A DNA stretch of 64,000 nucleotides from the NCBI GenBank assembly GCA_947685225.1, contig CANTUV010000022.1, forward strand, positions 7,482,501-7,546,500, written 5' to 3'. The stretch comes from Garcia nutans (Eukaryota > Streptophyta > Magnoliopsida > Malpighiales > Euphorbiaceae). Below are positions 23,388 to 34,319 of the stretch, one piece after another (position 1 is the first letter of the stretch; each line of letters begins with the position of its first letter). Both the position numbers and the translations under genes were made by a program. Below the pieces are notes generated by a model. That model saw only the letters and a program-made list of their open reading frames with translations. It made no database searches and had not been told where the DNA came from.

Positions 23388-25077
23388 CACTATGAGAAAA
23401 ATGCATATTAGCGATGAAAAAATCTGTCACTAATAGTCAATAGCGACGAATCAACGACAGAATAACATTTATCGCTATTCATATTGCCGATGAAAATTAG
23501 CAACATATTTGTGATGCGTGAAAAATTAACAATGGATTATTCCGTCGCTAAATATATATATATATATATATATATTTCGTTGCTATTTTTCCTTGTTATC
23601 CCGTTTGAAGACAAATTTAGTGACAATATTTTGTAAATTATTAATTTTTTTAAATAAAATAAATTATTTTTTAAAAAATAAAGTAAACTATTTTTTCAAA
23701 AATAAAATAAACTATTTTTTAAAATTAAAATAAATTATTTTAAAAAATATATTTTTTTTATTTTTAAATTTTTTTTGTTAAAAATAATTTCTTTTATTTT
23801 TAATTTTTAAAATAATTTCTTCTAAAAAATATTTATTCTAATAAATAATTTGTTTAAATAAAAATTAAATTATTTGGTGAATAATTTCAAAAAAAAAATT
23901 ATCTCTCTAACAACTTAATTATTTTTCTAAAAAATAATATACTTTTCAAACTAATTTCTCTAAAAAATTATTTATTCAATAAAATTATTATTCAACCAAA
24001 TAATTTATTTATTCTAAAAAAATAATTTATTCAATCTAAAAATAAATTATTCAACCGAATAATTTCTAAAAATTATTATACCAAATAACTTTTAAAATTT
24101 TTTTTCTAAATATTATTTATTCAATAAAATACAATATTTATTCTAAAAATAATTACTATCTACAAAAGTTAAAAATAAATAAGTTCAATAAATACATACC
24201 TTTAATCAGTGGACCGATGAGATTTTTTACCAACGACAAGAGAAGAAAGGAGAAAGAGAAGGAAGAGGAAGAAGAAAAAGAAATGAGAGAGGAGAAAGAA
24301 GAAAGAAGAAAGAAAAAAAGAAAGATTAAAGAAAAAAGAAGAAAAAAGGAGAAAAGAGAGAGAGAGAGAAGAAAGAGAAAGAAAGAAAGAACTGAAGGAA
24401 AAAAGTAGACAAGAATAAATATTAAGGTTTTTAGCGATGGAATTAGCGACAGAATCAAGTTTCATCGATAAAAGCATGCGCCCATTTTTAAAAACTTCAC
24501 TATTAGCAATGAAATTAGTGACGAATTTTAGTTTCATCACTAAAATCCACACAAAAACCCTGCCCATATTTTAAAATATTCAAAATTAACGACTGTTAGG
24601 TCTGTAGCTAATTAGCAACTAAATTATCCACGAAAATAAATTTCGTTGCTAAAAACCAGCAAAAAAATCTCTCCCATATTTTTTAAAATATATTTTTCTT
24701 TTGAAATTAAATTATTTTAATTTTTAGCAATAGATTTTTCCGTTGCTAACACTTTTATTTTAAACTAAGTAATTTCTCTTTAGTGATGAAATATATTTGT
24801 TGCTAATCTTTCTATTATTTCAAAATTCAATAATTTTCTTTATTAGCGAAATTAGCGATGGATTTGCAATACTATTGCAAAATTCTTTGAGCAATATGTA
24901 ATATCATCGCTAAATTCTATGAGCAACATTTGGTGAAAGATTTAACTACAAAATTAGCAACGAACTTTTCTACTTTGTCGCTAAATTCATCGTTAATAAT
25001 TTTCTATTGCCACTATTTAGCTACGGATTTTTATCCGTCGTTAATGTTCGTGGCCAATTAGTATTTTTCTTGTAGTC
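23388..25077. mobile_element. Non-autonomous CACTA-like element
   Basis: The left end reads CACTATGAGAAAAATGC and the right end, read inward, reads GACTACAAGAAAAATAC. This is an imperfect terminal inverted repeat starting CACTA, with the last base changed on one side. The flanking three bases are CCA and ACA, a near-match to the 3-bp CACTA duplication. The ends are rich in 'tagcgacgaa'-like subterminal repeats in both orientations, as expected for transposase binding. There is no coding region. A polypurine run sits inside at about 24230-24410. Confidence 0.75.
24230..24410 (+). repeat. Polypurine tract of about 180 bp inside the CACTA element
   Basis: The plus strand is almost purely A and G (agaagaaaggagaaagag-type), with very few pyrimidines across the run. 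Both strands show long artificial reading frames here because of the composition; they are not genes. Confidence 0.9.
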
Positions 25078-25863
25078 ACAACTAATGATCCATGTCACAA
25101 ATAAGCTCACAACTAATAAGTCTTGGCATAAATAAAGTCCACAATTAATTTTAACATTCCATAATTGACCCAATCAATTGCAAGCCCATTTCTTAAAATT
25201 TTGGCCTATTGTAAAAAAAATTGTAATTTCAAAACCCAATGAAAACTTGATTTGGAAAAATGGGCCATAAAATGAAAATTGGTTTTTAAGCCCATCTTTG
25301 AAAATATTTCAAAGCTCATTGTAAAAAACTTCATTTCAAAAATTAATTTTAGGCTTCGTGCTTGGGTCATAAGGTAGAAAATAATTTTTTACCTATCTCT
25401 ATTGAAAACATTTTAAGCCTATTTTAAGAAGTTTTGAAAATAATTTTAGCTTTAGGCTTAAAAAAAATTTTGGGCCATAAAATAGTTTTGGATTTTCATC
25501 ATAATGAGGTTATTGTTAGGAAAAATCAAACCAAATAGGCCTTAATTCAGATCAAAACATGTTAATCATAGTCAAACAGTAAGTATTTATAGTAAACCTA
25601 AGAAAAATTACTAGGCTAAATACATAAGCTTTAGTCTTTAGGATAAAAGGCTCAGGTTCGTATAGCAAGTATATACCAAGAGATATAAGGTTGTGAGTAG
25701 TTATACAGTGGTCGATTCTCATACCTTGAATGAAAGTATGGTATCACTTATACACATATAATACAAATTTCGCAGGTCATCCTAACTCACACACATAATG
25801 CAATTCTAAGTGATGCAATAATATTATAAAAAGTAAAATAATATTATGGAATCAACTTCTCTT
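25078..25863 (-). other. Tat I 5' leader, non-coding
   Basis: AT-rich leader between the Tat I primer site and the CACTA insertion. It contains a loose repetition of 'ttttaagcccat' and 'gggccataaaat' phrases (25180-25490). No frame is recognisable. Confidence 0.5.
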
Positions 25864-25883
25864 ATTCCTAGTGGAGTAGCAAC
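25864..25883 (-). promoter_or_regulatory. Primer-binding site of Tat I, tRNA-Arg type
   Basis: Read on the minus strand, GTTGCTACTCCACTAGGAAT follows the LTR end. It resembles the TGGCGACTCCACTGGGGA site of Ogre/Tat elements, with several transitions. Its place next to the upper LTR fixes the element's orientation as minus. Confidence 0.65.
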
Positions 25884-27526
25884 TGTGAGCAGGGATTTTC
25901 GCCACCACTTCTAGTGAAATAGTTCTTGCTCTTTCGACACTGTTAGGCTCTAAGTCTTAGATAATACGGGTCTAAATATAGAGAATAGGAGTCGCCACCT
26001 GGACGGGCCAAGAAGAAAATATATGAGGTAGATGACTCAATTTCTAAGGAATCCCCAATCACCTGTTAGATTTAAAAAGTTGAGTATATATGAGGAAGGT
26101 GAAAAATGATTCAGCACCCCCATAACGCCCGGTTCATTAGAATCAGCTTTCTTTTTAGGTCTAGATATTATTAAATTATTAAATTATTATAATATTATCT
26201 ATATTACAAGTAATATATTAAAAAAATCCATCCATAAATAAATAATTCAAAGGACACGAAAATACAAAATGAGTGGGTACCCACAAAAAGAGAAAACATG
26301 CCTTGATAATGCTCTACAATTCATAAAAATGAGCACTCATATAAAGTAAAAATGTACCCTTACAAATATTCCAAAAATAGAAGAAAAAACTTAAATAAGC
26401 TAAGACAACTATCAATAGAAACATATATTTTACAAGTCCTTAAAATAAGACATTCATAAGAGAAATAATAAGAAGTATAATACAAATATACATAAAAATT
26501 TTGAATAATTAACATAAGTAAATATAAAAAGGAAACCAAACAGATTCATAATATGACATTCTAACATAAAAAAAGTATGATGAGTAATTATTTTTTGCTG
26601 GCTTAAAAAACACAATATGTAAATAAATTTTATAAATACAATATTAATTTAAACTCAAATTTAAAGATAATTATTTGTAGAAAATTTGCTATAGGCTATA
26701 GCGAAATCGCTATAGGCTATAGCAAATTCAGTATAGGTCATAGCGAATTCATTGTGGGTACTATATGGCTTTTAAGTATGGATTAAAAGCAATATTTTAC
26801 ACAATTCTATTTATTAAGCCTCTGTATAAATTTTATATTGAAGCTTAAACAATTGCAAAATATATTCAATGTATCAAAATTATTTACTAAACTAGGTCAT
26901 ATTCATAGTCAAAACACTTAGTTATGGTTCTATATGTAATCAACCAAACAAATCAAGATAACATAACAAAGTAAAACGAATCCATGGAATTTTACAACAA
27001 ACAAAGATGATAATCCATTGAGTTAGATGAAAAAAGGCATTGAAGACCATACTAACGTTGTTGGTTCAACAAAATAACAATGTTGAGCCAAGCGTTGTTT
27101 GAATAGCACAATTCCTTATAGAAATTGGTGTGTAAATATGCTTGATTGTCCTAAGGTAGGTTTGGATCAACTGTGTTTTGGCTTGAATAATATTATTCAA
27201 GTGTTTGCTTTTTTCCTCCTTTTTATTATTGGTTTCGGTTTTCTTATTCATTTTAGTCCCTTTATATCGCAGAAATTAGGGTTAATCAGGCTATAAAGAC
27301 TTGATTTAGCTAGGAAATTTAATTGTTATCTTAAAAACCCAAAATTTCACGCGTACTAGGAGAAATTAAAACAATAGAGCCCATGGCCATAGCTCATGAA
27401 ATTGGCTATGAGCCATGACCACTTCGCTATAGGCCTATAGGAATAGCTATCCCGATAAGTTTTGGATTTTTTAGATTTTTTTAATTGAGTCTAGATTTAT
27501 TCAGGGACTCGATTTAAGGGTCTACA
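25884..27526 (-). repeat. 5' LTR of Tat I
   Basis: In minus orientation it starts TGTAGACCCTTAAATCG at 27526 and ends near CCCTGCTCACA at 25884. At 26690-26760 it holds repeats of 'gctataggctatagc' that are partly self-complementary, and further 'ctatagg' blocks at 27380-27445. It is homologous to 20366-21960 and to 57767-59750. Confidence 0.85.
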
Positions 27527-27837
27527 TATAGCTCTCTACCAAGAATGGTAATTGGGTCTAGTAAGAATAGGTGATACCGGAATTAAAGCTGGATGTTCAT
27601 TAAGGTGAAGAAAATAGGAACTGCTAGGTTGCTCTTCAAGATGCCTAGGGGATTGATTCAATGTTTGATTTTCTTGAGTCGTTGCTTCAACCAAGAACAA
27701 TCATCAAAAGAAGTAAAAGAAAATAGATTGAAAGTTGTCAAAAAAAATAAGTGAATCTAAACATCAAAATCAAGAAATGAAATGAAGAAAACTAGGAATT
27801 TTGAGAAATCAAGAACTATAGAATTACTCTGATATCA
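27527..27837 (-). pseudogene. Copia II leader, primer site and gag start
   Basis: The minus strand begins at the LTR edge with TGATATCAGAGT, a one-base variant of the initiator-Met primer site. It then encodes YFLHLNEHPALIPVSPIL and TRPNYHSW, the standard first gag motifs (S.YFLHPSDHPG..LVS..L.G.NY..W). A stop follows the Trp. The frame then meets the Tat I LTR at 27526. Confidence 0.85.
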
Positions 27838-30800
27838 TGTTAACAATGAATCAAGAAGAGAAAACAAAATTAACAAACGAGAGTTTTGGATGAATGAAGG
27901 ATGAATGAATATGACATGAACTGATGACTATTCGCTGTACAAATTATATACCAGTGGATGAAGCTTATACACAAAGAAAGCGTAACACCCTTATACCCTA
28001 TATACGTACAATACATATACCTAGTATATATATAATACGCATATATAGTATAAAAATATCACAATCTGGTTTAATAAAAATTTTCACCTTTTCAATTTAA
28101 AATCTTAAATACTTTAAAATGTATATTTAAATAATAAATAAAATATTATTATAAATTATAGATTCTAAAATAAGCATTTTTCATAAAAATCTCTGAAAAA
28201 AATTTAACAGAGTTTTATCTGTAATTTGGGCATTTCCAAATTATTAACAAAACACAACATGCATCAGAAAATAGTCCCAATAAAAATCGTTCATATATTT
28301 CACCCATACTTCTCAATTTTTTTAAGTTTTTCAAAACATTTATACATATACATATATATTTTTATCAAACCACATATACACCCACATTATAAAATTTTTC
28401 AACCCATTCTTTATAATTTGCAATATATATACATTAAAATATAATATAATATATATAATGTCAAAATGTACGATAATATAAAATATATACATGCTGGCAG
28501 TGTCTCTGATTTTGATGTCTAAAAATTCAATCTACAATCAAGACCGTAAATCTAGACCCGACCCGGTCTAGAAGAACTCTCCGGCTCTACCGGATCTCTC
28601 TTGTCACATGCGTGATGAGTTACAATCACACTAAGCTAAAAGCTTAGCGATACAAACTTTGGTAACAATAAAACTCATATGCAATGCCAATGCATAATGC
28701 TTATTTATATCATGTCACAATGTGACATACCATTTCATTTTAACATATTTTTCAATCATTTTACAATTCACATAAACAAACACAAGCATAGGCCCAAAGG
28801 ATCTAATATGCTATTCAAATTCCAGAGCTACTGTTTTGGTCCAAGTTGATACCATATGTCTAGTCCCGAAGATAAATCATAATAATCGCTCAAAAGCTAG
28901 TCTCGAAGTCAAATCATATCACAGTGACGCCAAGCGTCTAGCTCTAAAGGCAAATCAAATAATTGCTCAAAAGCTAGCCCTGAAGGCAAATAATGATAAT
29001 AACCTCATAGGCATGCCGCCAAACACAGAACTCTAGAAATTGAATAACATACTAGGAACATAATTATTTCATATTTTCTATCATCAATTTCTTTCTCATT
29101 TTCTCATTATCAACTAGGCACATTGCCTCTTTTCTCATTTTTCCCATTCATATCAATATCATTTCATTTCAATTTATCACATTTCATCATATCTCAATAT
29201 ATCATTACAATGTCTTACATTTTGCATTAAAGCACATTACCCAAATATTTTGGGTATTTTCACATAATTCACATATAAGTCACATTGTATACAATCTAGC
29301 CATTACCAATGGCTTTTCATAATGTCTTTAATGCACACACAACAAATCACATTACCCAAACACTTTGGGTCATTTTCACATATTGCACATATTTCACTTT
29401 TTACTCAGTTTAGCCATTAACAATGGCTTTTTACAATGCAATTAATGTGTATATGATATTACACATGTCATAGCACATTATTCATAAATAATCAATGCAT
29501 CAAGTATCTTAACACATTTTTCAATTCAAAATGTGTTAAGCCTAATATAATGCAAATATGTCCAATTCATCCAAAGTTTGTACTTACCTCTAAAAACAAC
29601 CAAAAGCAAGCTTAAAACAACCTCCAACCTTATCTTCGAACTTGCCCTTCAACACTTGGATTGGGCAAATCAATTCTTCTCAGTGTCTATACCAAATGTG
29701 ATAATAAATAATTATTTAGTATCACATTTAATAGCATTTTCAATCTTAAATCATAATTAAACACCACTTAAATCAAAATCCTAAAATAAAGCCCAACCTT
29801 ACTTTAACTTTGAAAAACCATTTAAGCCATTCTATTTAATATTTTAAGTTTATTAATATCCTTAAAAATATATTTTAACATATTTAAACCAATTACATTA
29901 ATTAAATACACACTTATATTCAAAACCCTAAAATGACATGACATTTTTCATTGAAGGTTTTTCATTCTAACTCAATCCAATTATCACTTCAATCTTATTT
30001 TCATCCTTAATATCATCAAACAACATACTTTAAACAATAAAATCAAGCAATTCAACATACTTTGAAAAATCTATTTTTCAAAACCCTAAATCACCACTTC
30101 CATTTTCAAACTCTATCCAAACTCAACCAAAATCATCATTTGAATTTAAAATACTTGTTTATGCATCAAAACAACATATTTAGATTCAAATTTCACAATT
30201 AAAACCTATAATTTCACAAACCCAAAAATTACATAACCCTAAATTCTCTCTCTTCACCAAACTCAACTTAAATTCAACTATTTCTTCAATCCAACCTTAA
30301 AATCATTGTTAACCACTTAAAATAACTTCATTCACACCAATTTCAATAATTAAATCATATTACTTCACAAATCCAAAATCAACATATTCTTATTTTCATA
30401 GAAATTCAACGAAAAAGTTAGAAAACTTACTAAATATAGAGGAAATCCCTAAAAATCCAACTTGAACGATTGAAATTCTTCAATTTATAGAGAATGGAGG
30501 AAGCAAAATCCTAGAGCTTTGGACATTCATGGAGTCGGACTTGAAGGAAAGAAGAAGAAGAAGATTAAAATATTTTTTCTCTCTTTCCACTCTCATTTTT
30601 CACGTTATATATATATTATTTAATTATATTTTAAATTAATTATTTAATTATTTAATAAAATACTAATTTTCCTCTTTCATACAAAAATAAAATATTTTTG
30701 AATTATTTTTATAAATTTTAATTTTTAAAGTTTAATTATAAAAATGCCATTAGATTTTGACTTTTTTTTAAAGGGTTAACTTTTTTTGTTGACTTTTATA

Positions 30801-31015
30801 TATTATATATATATTGCATATATATTACATATATATTCCACTTTTTTATTTAAAATTCTTTCATTTTTCATTTAAATAATTTATTTAATTAATTCAATTT
30901 AATTTTAATTTATTTAATTTAATTTTTAAAAATTTCAAATGTTACAGAAAGTTAGTTACTGTTTCTGTTACAACTAACTAGAAGTTAGTTATCTAGCTAA
31001 TTAAGTTAAAGTAAC
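27838..31015 (-). repeat. 5' LTR of copia II, split by a solo LTR
   Basis: It starts TGTTAACAATG at 27838, directly beside the primer site, runs to 27980, and resumes at 30952 after the 2966-bp solo LTR. It contains 'gttactgtttctgttacaac' near 30954, a phrase common at copia LTR ends. The exact outer end is not determinable here. Confidence 0.65.
27981..30946. mobile_element. Solo LTR A, Tekay/Del-like, TSD GAAAG
   Basis: The sequence starts CGTAACACCCTTATACCC (canonical TGTAACACCC with one transition), ends ATGTTACA, and is flanked by GAAAG at 27976-27980 and 30947-30951. It is about 3 kb long, AT-rich and non-coding, with two similar blocks containing 'cacattacccaaa' (near 29230 and 29350) and a GAA run near 30550. 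The terminal sequence and length match chromovirus Tekay/Del LTRs. It lies inside the copia II LTR. Confidence 0.88.
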
Positions 31016-32391
31016 TGATTTGTTCAATATATTTAATACTTTATGTTATAGGATAACAACGATGTTCGTTATGAGGTAATATTGTTATCAATAGAAAACT
31101 TAGGTGATGAAAATATCATTTTAGTGGTGAGTTTGTGTATATTTTGTCAAATTTCTTTTAATACTAAAGTACTCGTTAAGAAATAATACAAAAATGTTCT
31201 AATGAGCTATGGCCATGAACTCTATTGTTTGCTTTTAATACAAAAATGTCAAATTTCTTTTAATACTAAAGTACTCGTTAAGAAATAATAACTCAAAACA
31301 AAATTAAATTAATAAATTTAAAAATATTAGTGCAAACGTATTCCAACACTTACCCATAAATCCACAGATATACAATTTATAGGTTTTAATATGATACTAG
31401 AGTTTTATGCTCCAATGTGTTAATGACGACCAGTTTAGACCGAAACTTGAAGAAAATATGTTAATTGGCACACCTAGTTGCATTTAAAAGGATGATAATT
31501 AACTTTGTGTATATAGATTGAAACATTTACTTGTTTATAAGCTCATATGTGTATAAACTCAAGAACTTTAATAATAATTGTACTCTATAATTCTATCAAA
31601 ATTTTCATTTTTTTTTCATTTTATTCATTTTTAAAATAATTTAATTGTTTTTATATAAAACAACAATTTTATTACTAAATTTTATCTGAAATAAGTACTG
31701 AGTAGTCGTTAGAAAAGTTTTTTTTTTTTATATTTCTTCTAGATGTTAGTCTACTTAAGTTCTTCCTTCATATTTATACTTCTCTTCAACTCCTCATTAT
31801 TCCAATGCTTTGATTTTATTTATTTATTTATTTATTGAATTCTGTCCTTTTTTCCTTTTTTTTTCCTTTCCATTCTTCAATCTCATTCATGTTTTCCACT
31901 TACTTTCAGATTACTCTTATTTTGCATTTTTTTTCCTTTAATCTTTTTTTCATTGCCTTGGACTATCTTGTGATCTTTTTTATCGTATCTTTTAGCCCTT
32001 TTTTTTTTTTCAAATTTTCTTCTTAATTACCATCTTATTCAATGTTCTGTAATTATCCTTAATACTATAGCACATTTTCTTGTTTCAACCGTCACTTCTT
32101 TTATCCTCTTCTTGATGTAAAGTCAAGGAAGAAAATTGAAAACAATAAAAAGGTTGGAGGCTATGAAAAAATGAAAATACCCGCGTTACTAAAGTAACCG
32201 TGGAAAACAAAAAACAAAAATAAAAATTATAAGTATTTACATAAAAACTAATATTTCTAAGAAGGAAAATCATTACTAACATGGGGAATTAAACTAAGTA
32301 CTAAATAGATAGAAAGAAAGTAATAATACTTCTAATTAGAAAAAATAAAGATTTTGAATAGTAATAAAATGCTAATTCCTATATAATATTA
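31016..32391. other. AT-rich spacer, nothing recognised
   Basis: Long T-rich stretches lie at 31600-32030. A 34-base block containing 'tcaaatttcttttaatacta' is repeated at about 31148 and 31249. Short frames at 31835-32026 and 32282-32085 look like composition artefacts. I see no gene. Confidence 0.5.
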
Positions 32392-32647
32392 CTGCCTCCG
32401 TCCAAAATAGATAGGTTTTTTATTTCGTTCATCACAAATTATAGTTCACTTATTATTTTAATAAGTTAGTTGACATGTTAAATCTCCATAATATCCCTAT
32501 TTAATATTACTTATTAAATGCATTTCATGATAAGATAATGATATAATAGAAAAAATATCTATAAATTTATATTTCCAATAAAAATAACTAATTTTTTTTA
32601 ATCATTGTGAAATGAGAAGTATGTATATTTTTATAGGATGGATAGAG
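32392..32647. mobile_element. Stowaway-like MITE
   Basis: The left terminus CTGCCTCCGTCCAAAATAG and right terminus ATAGGATGGATAGAG form a terminal inverted repeat of the CTCCCTCCGTCC type. The flank is TA on both sides (32390-32391 and 32648-32649). At 256 bp, with no coding sequence, it fits Tc1/Mariner-derived Stowaway elements. Confidence 0.8.
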
Positions 32648-32649
32648 TA

Positions 32650-33238
32650 AAATCCTAGATTCTCTCTATCTACTTACCTCAAGTATAGTTATTTTGATAT
32701 TGAGTCCTTAGTACTGGATGTCTAAACACATTTCACATTACTTGATGTCAAATTCAATACTCAATGCCAAGTTCAGCATTTATGTTGAATTCGTCGAGTA
32801 TTATTTTACTACTATATTCTCTATAACAAAATAAGCCTAAAGTGTCAATTCATTACTATATTCTCTCCCACAAATTAAATTAAAATGCCAACTTAACTAT
32901 TACAAATGTCTTATTTCGATAATTAGACATTGAATTTTCATAGATCAATGATCTAGATTAAAATGATAATTCATGGTAATAATCCTCTCTAAGGTGATGA
33001 GTGCATTTTTTTCAACTTCTTTGTGATTTCATATTGGATTCTGTATTAAATAAAATATTATTTGAAATTTATAGTCTTAATCTTAAAACACCTAGCTCGA
33101 TTTATTACGAGAAAGCAAATAATAATAAAGCATCATAATTCTAAATTCAAGGAAACACAACAATATATGCCAACTCCCTATGCAAGGATAGATGCCAAAA
33201 AAAAATTGACCCTAGACTAAAATTTCTAATAGGTGCAT
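32650..33238. other. AT-rich spacer, nothing recognised
   Basis: Three short phrases with 'tgtcaaattcaatactcaatg'-like wording near 32740-32800 hint at local duplication. No gene or element ends are visible. Confidence 0.45.
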
Positions 33239-34319
33239 TAGGGATGTCTACAGGTCTGTTTGCGCCTATATTTGGCCATCATGTAGCTCGATCCGATTTA
33301 AATTTGAGTTTGAGTTTGTCTCGTGGTCTGAAAATAAATAAATATAATGAAAAAAAAAAACTTCTCACGTGAGATTGATGGAGTAGAAAAACAGAGAGAT
33401 GATAAAATATAAGAAAAGTCTAAAGGTTTTCAAAGTTCTGAGGCAAAATGTGAAAGTAGGGGTATTCCCAAGTGAGATCAAGCTAGATTTCACGCTAGCC
33501 CAAAGCCGACTTTTAAAGCTTCAAGCCTAGATTCCATGCCCGAAGCCTAGCCCTAGACTTCAGTAGCCTAAGTGCATTCAAGCTTCTTGGGTTAGCGACT
33601 TGGGTTACCAGGCCAATCTTTTTTTTTTTAATTATTAAATTAAAATCAGAAAATAATAAAATTAACTATTATTTAATTAAATAATGAAATTAAAATATAA
33701 ACAATAGTTAAATTAATATATATATATATATATATATATATGAAGTGATGCTTTATTGCTTCAATGAAAGCTAGAAGGTGAGATTGAGTGACGAAAGCCA
33801 AAGGGTGACAACGAGATTGAGTGAAAGTTAGGCTATCATTTATTCTATAGATGCTTCAATGAAAGCTAGAGAGCGAGATCGAGTGAGAGAGCCAAACATC
33901 GAAAGCAAGATCGAGTGAGAGATCTAGTAACTGAGAGATCTAGAGTTCCAAATGGCAAGGACGAGATCAACCAATTATGACTTGCCTTGTATGAGAGTGG
34001 TAGAACGAATGACGAGTGAGATTATGAGAGAGGCAAAGGGAGTGACGAGTGAGACAATGAGAGAGGCAAAGGGAGTGAGGGATTTAGACAAACCACATAG
34101 GGTGAGGACTTGTATATTTAGGTTAAATGTATAGTCGGGCCGAATTGGATTGGTCTGACAATTTTCTGAGCCAATTCAAGGTCCGAATCAATATATAAGA
34201 AATTTTTAGAAAGAATGTTGAAACCTAGCCCAGATTTTTTTAAAAACTAGGCCAAGTTATGTAGGTTTGAGCAGACTTAATCGGGTTGGGTGAACAAACC
34301 TATGTGAGAGACACTAAGA
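33239..34319. mobile_element. Possible hAT-like non-autonomous element
   Basis: The ends are loosely inverted: TTAGGGATGTCTACAGGTCT on the left, and TTAGTGTCTCTCACATAGGT when the right end is read inward. Both are followed by 'gtttgtt(c)' and then a motif of the 'cgggttggg' class seen near many plant hAT ends. No exact 8-bp duplication could be found, so the limits are uncertain. Inside are two copies of a 'gcttcaatgaaagctaga' block (33757 and 33850) and a 36-bp direct repeat (34010-34080). An apparent 60-residue frame at 33952-34134 is a by-product of that repeat. Confidence 0.4.
33717..33741. repeat. (TA)n microsatellite
   Basis: A simple TA run inside the possible hAT-like element. Similar TA runs occur at 12870-12886, 23560-23576, 37372-37388, 39248-39263 and 44780-44804. 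Confidence 0.9.

Larger units (their letters stand above)
20366..27526 (-). mobile_element. Tat/Ogre-like gypsy element I, gag-only, carrying a CACTA insertion
   Basis: Two homologous LTR copies (20366 to about 21960, and 25884-27526) flank a primer-binding site next to the upper LTR, a leader, and a gag remnant. The element therefore runs on the minus strand. Protease, RT, RNase H and integrase are absent; gag is followed almost directly by the 3' LTR. The 5-bp flanks CATAA (20361-20365) and TATAG (27527-27531) look like one duplication diverged at two positions by transitions. It inserted into copia II gag. A CACTA element at 23388-25077 splits its leader. Confidence 0.82.
20205..31015 (-). 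mobile_element. Copia II, minus strand, interrupted by Tat I and a solo LTR
   Basis: A copia 5' LTR lies at high coordinates (from 27838 upward), with a tRNA-Met primer site at 27837-27826 and a gag start at about 27690-27527. Gag continues at 20365-20205 after the Tat element at 20366-27526. The rest of gag, all of pol and the 3' LTR are lost at 20205. The outer end of the LTR near 30985-31015 is approximate because no second LTR exists for comparison. Confidence 0.8.

Noticed and set aside
24156..24567. Long Leu/Ser/Phe-rich and Lys/Glu-rich frames over the purine run
   Set aside because: They arise from the pure purine/pyrimidine composition on opposite strands and have no domain.
33952..34134. 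60-residue Arg/Glu-rich frame
   Set aside because: It is explained by the 36-bp direct repeat and shows no domain.
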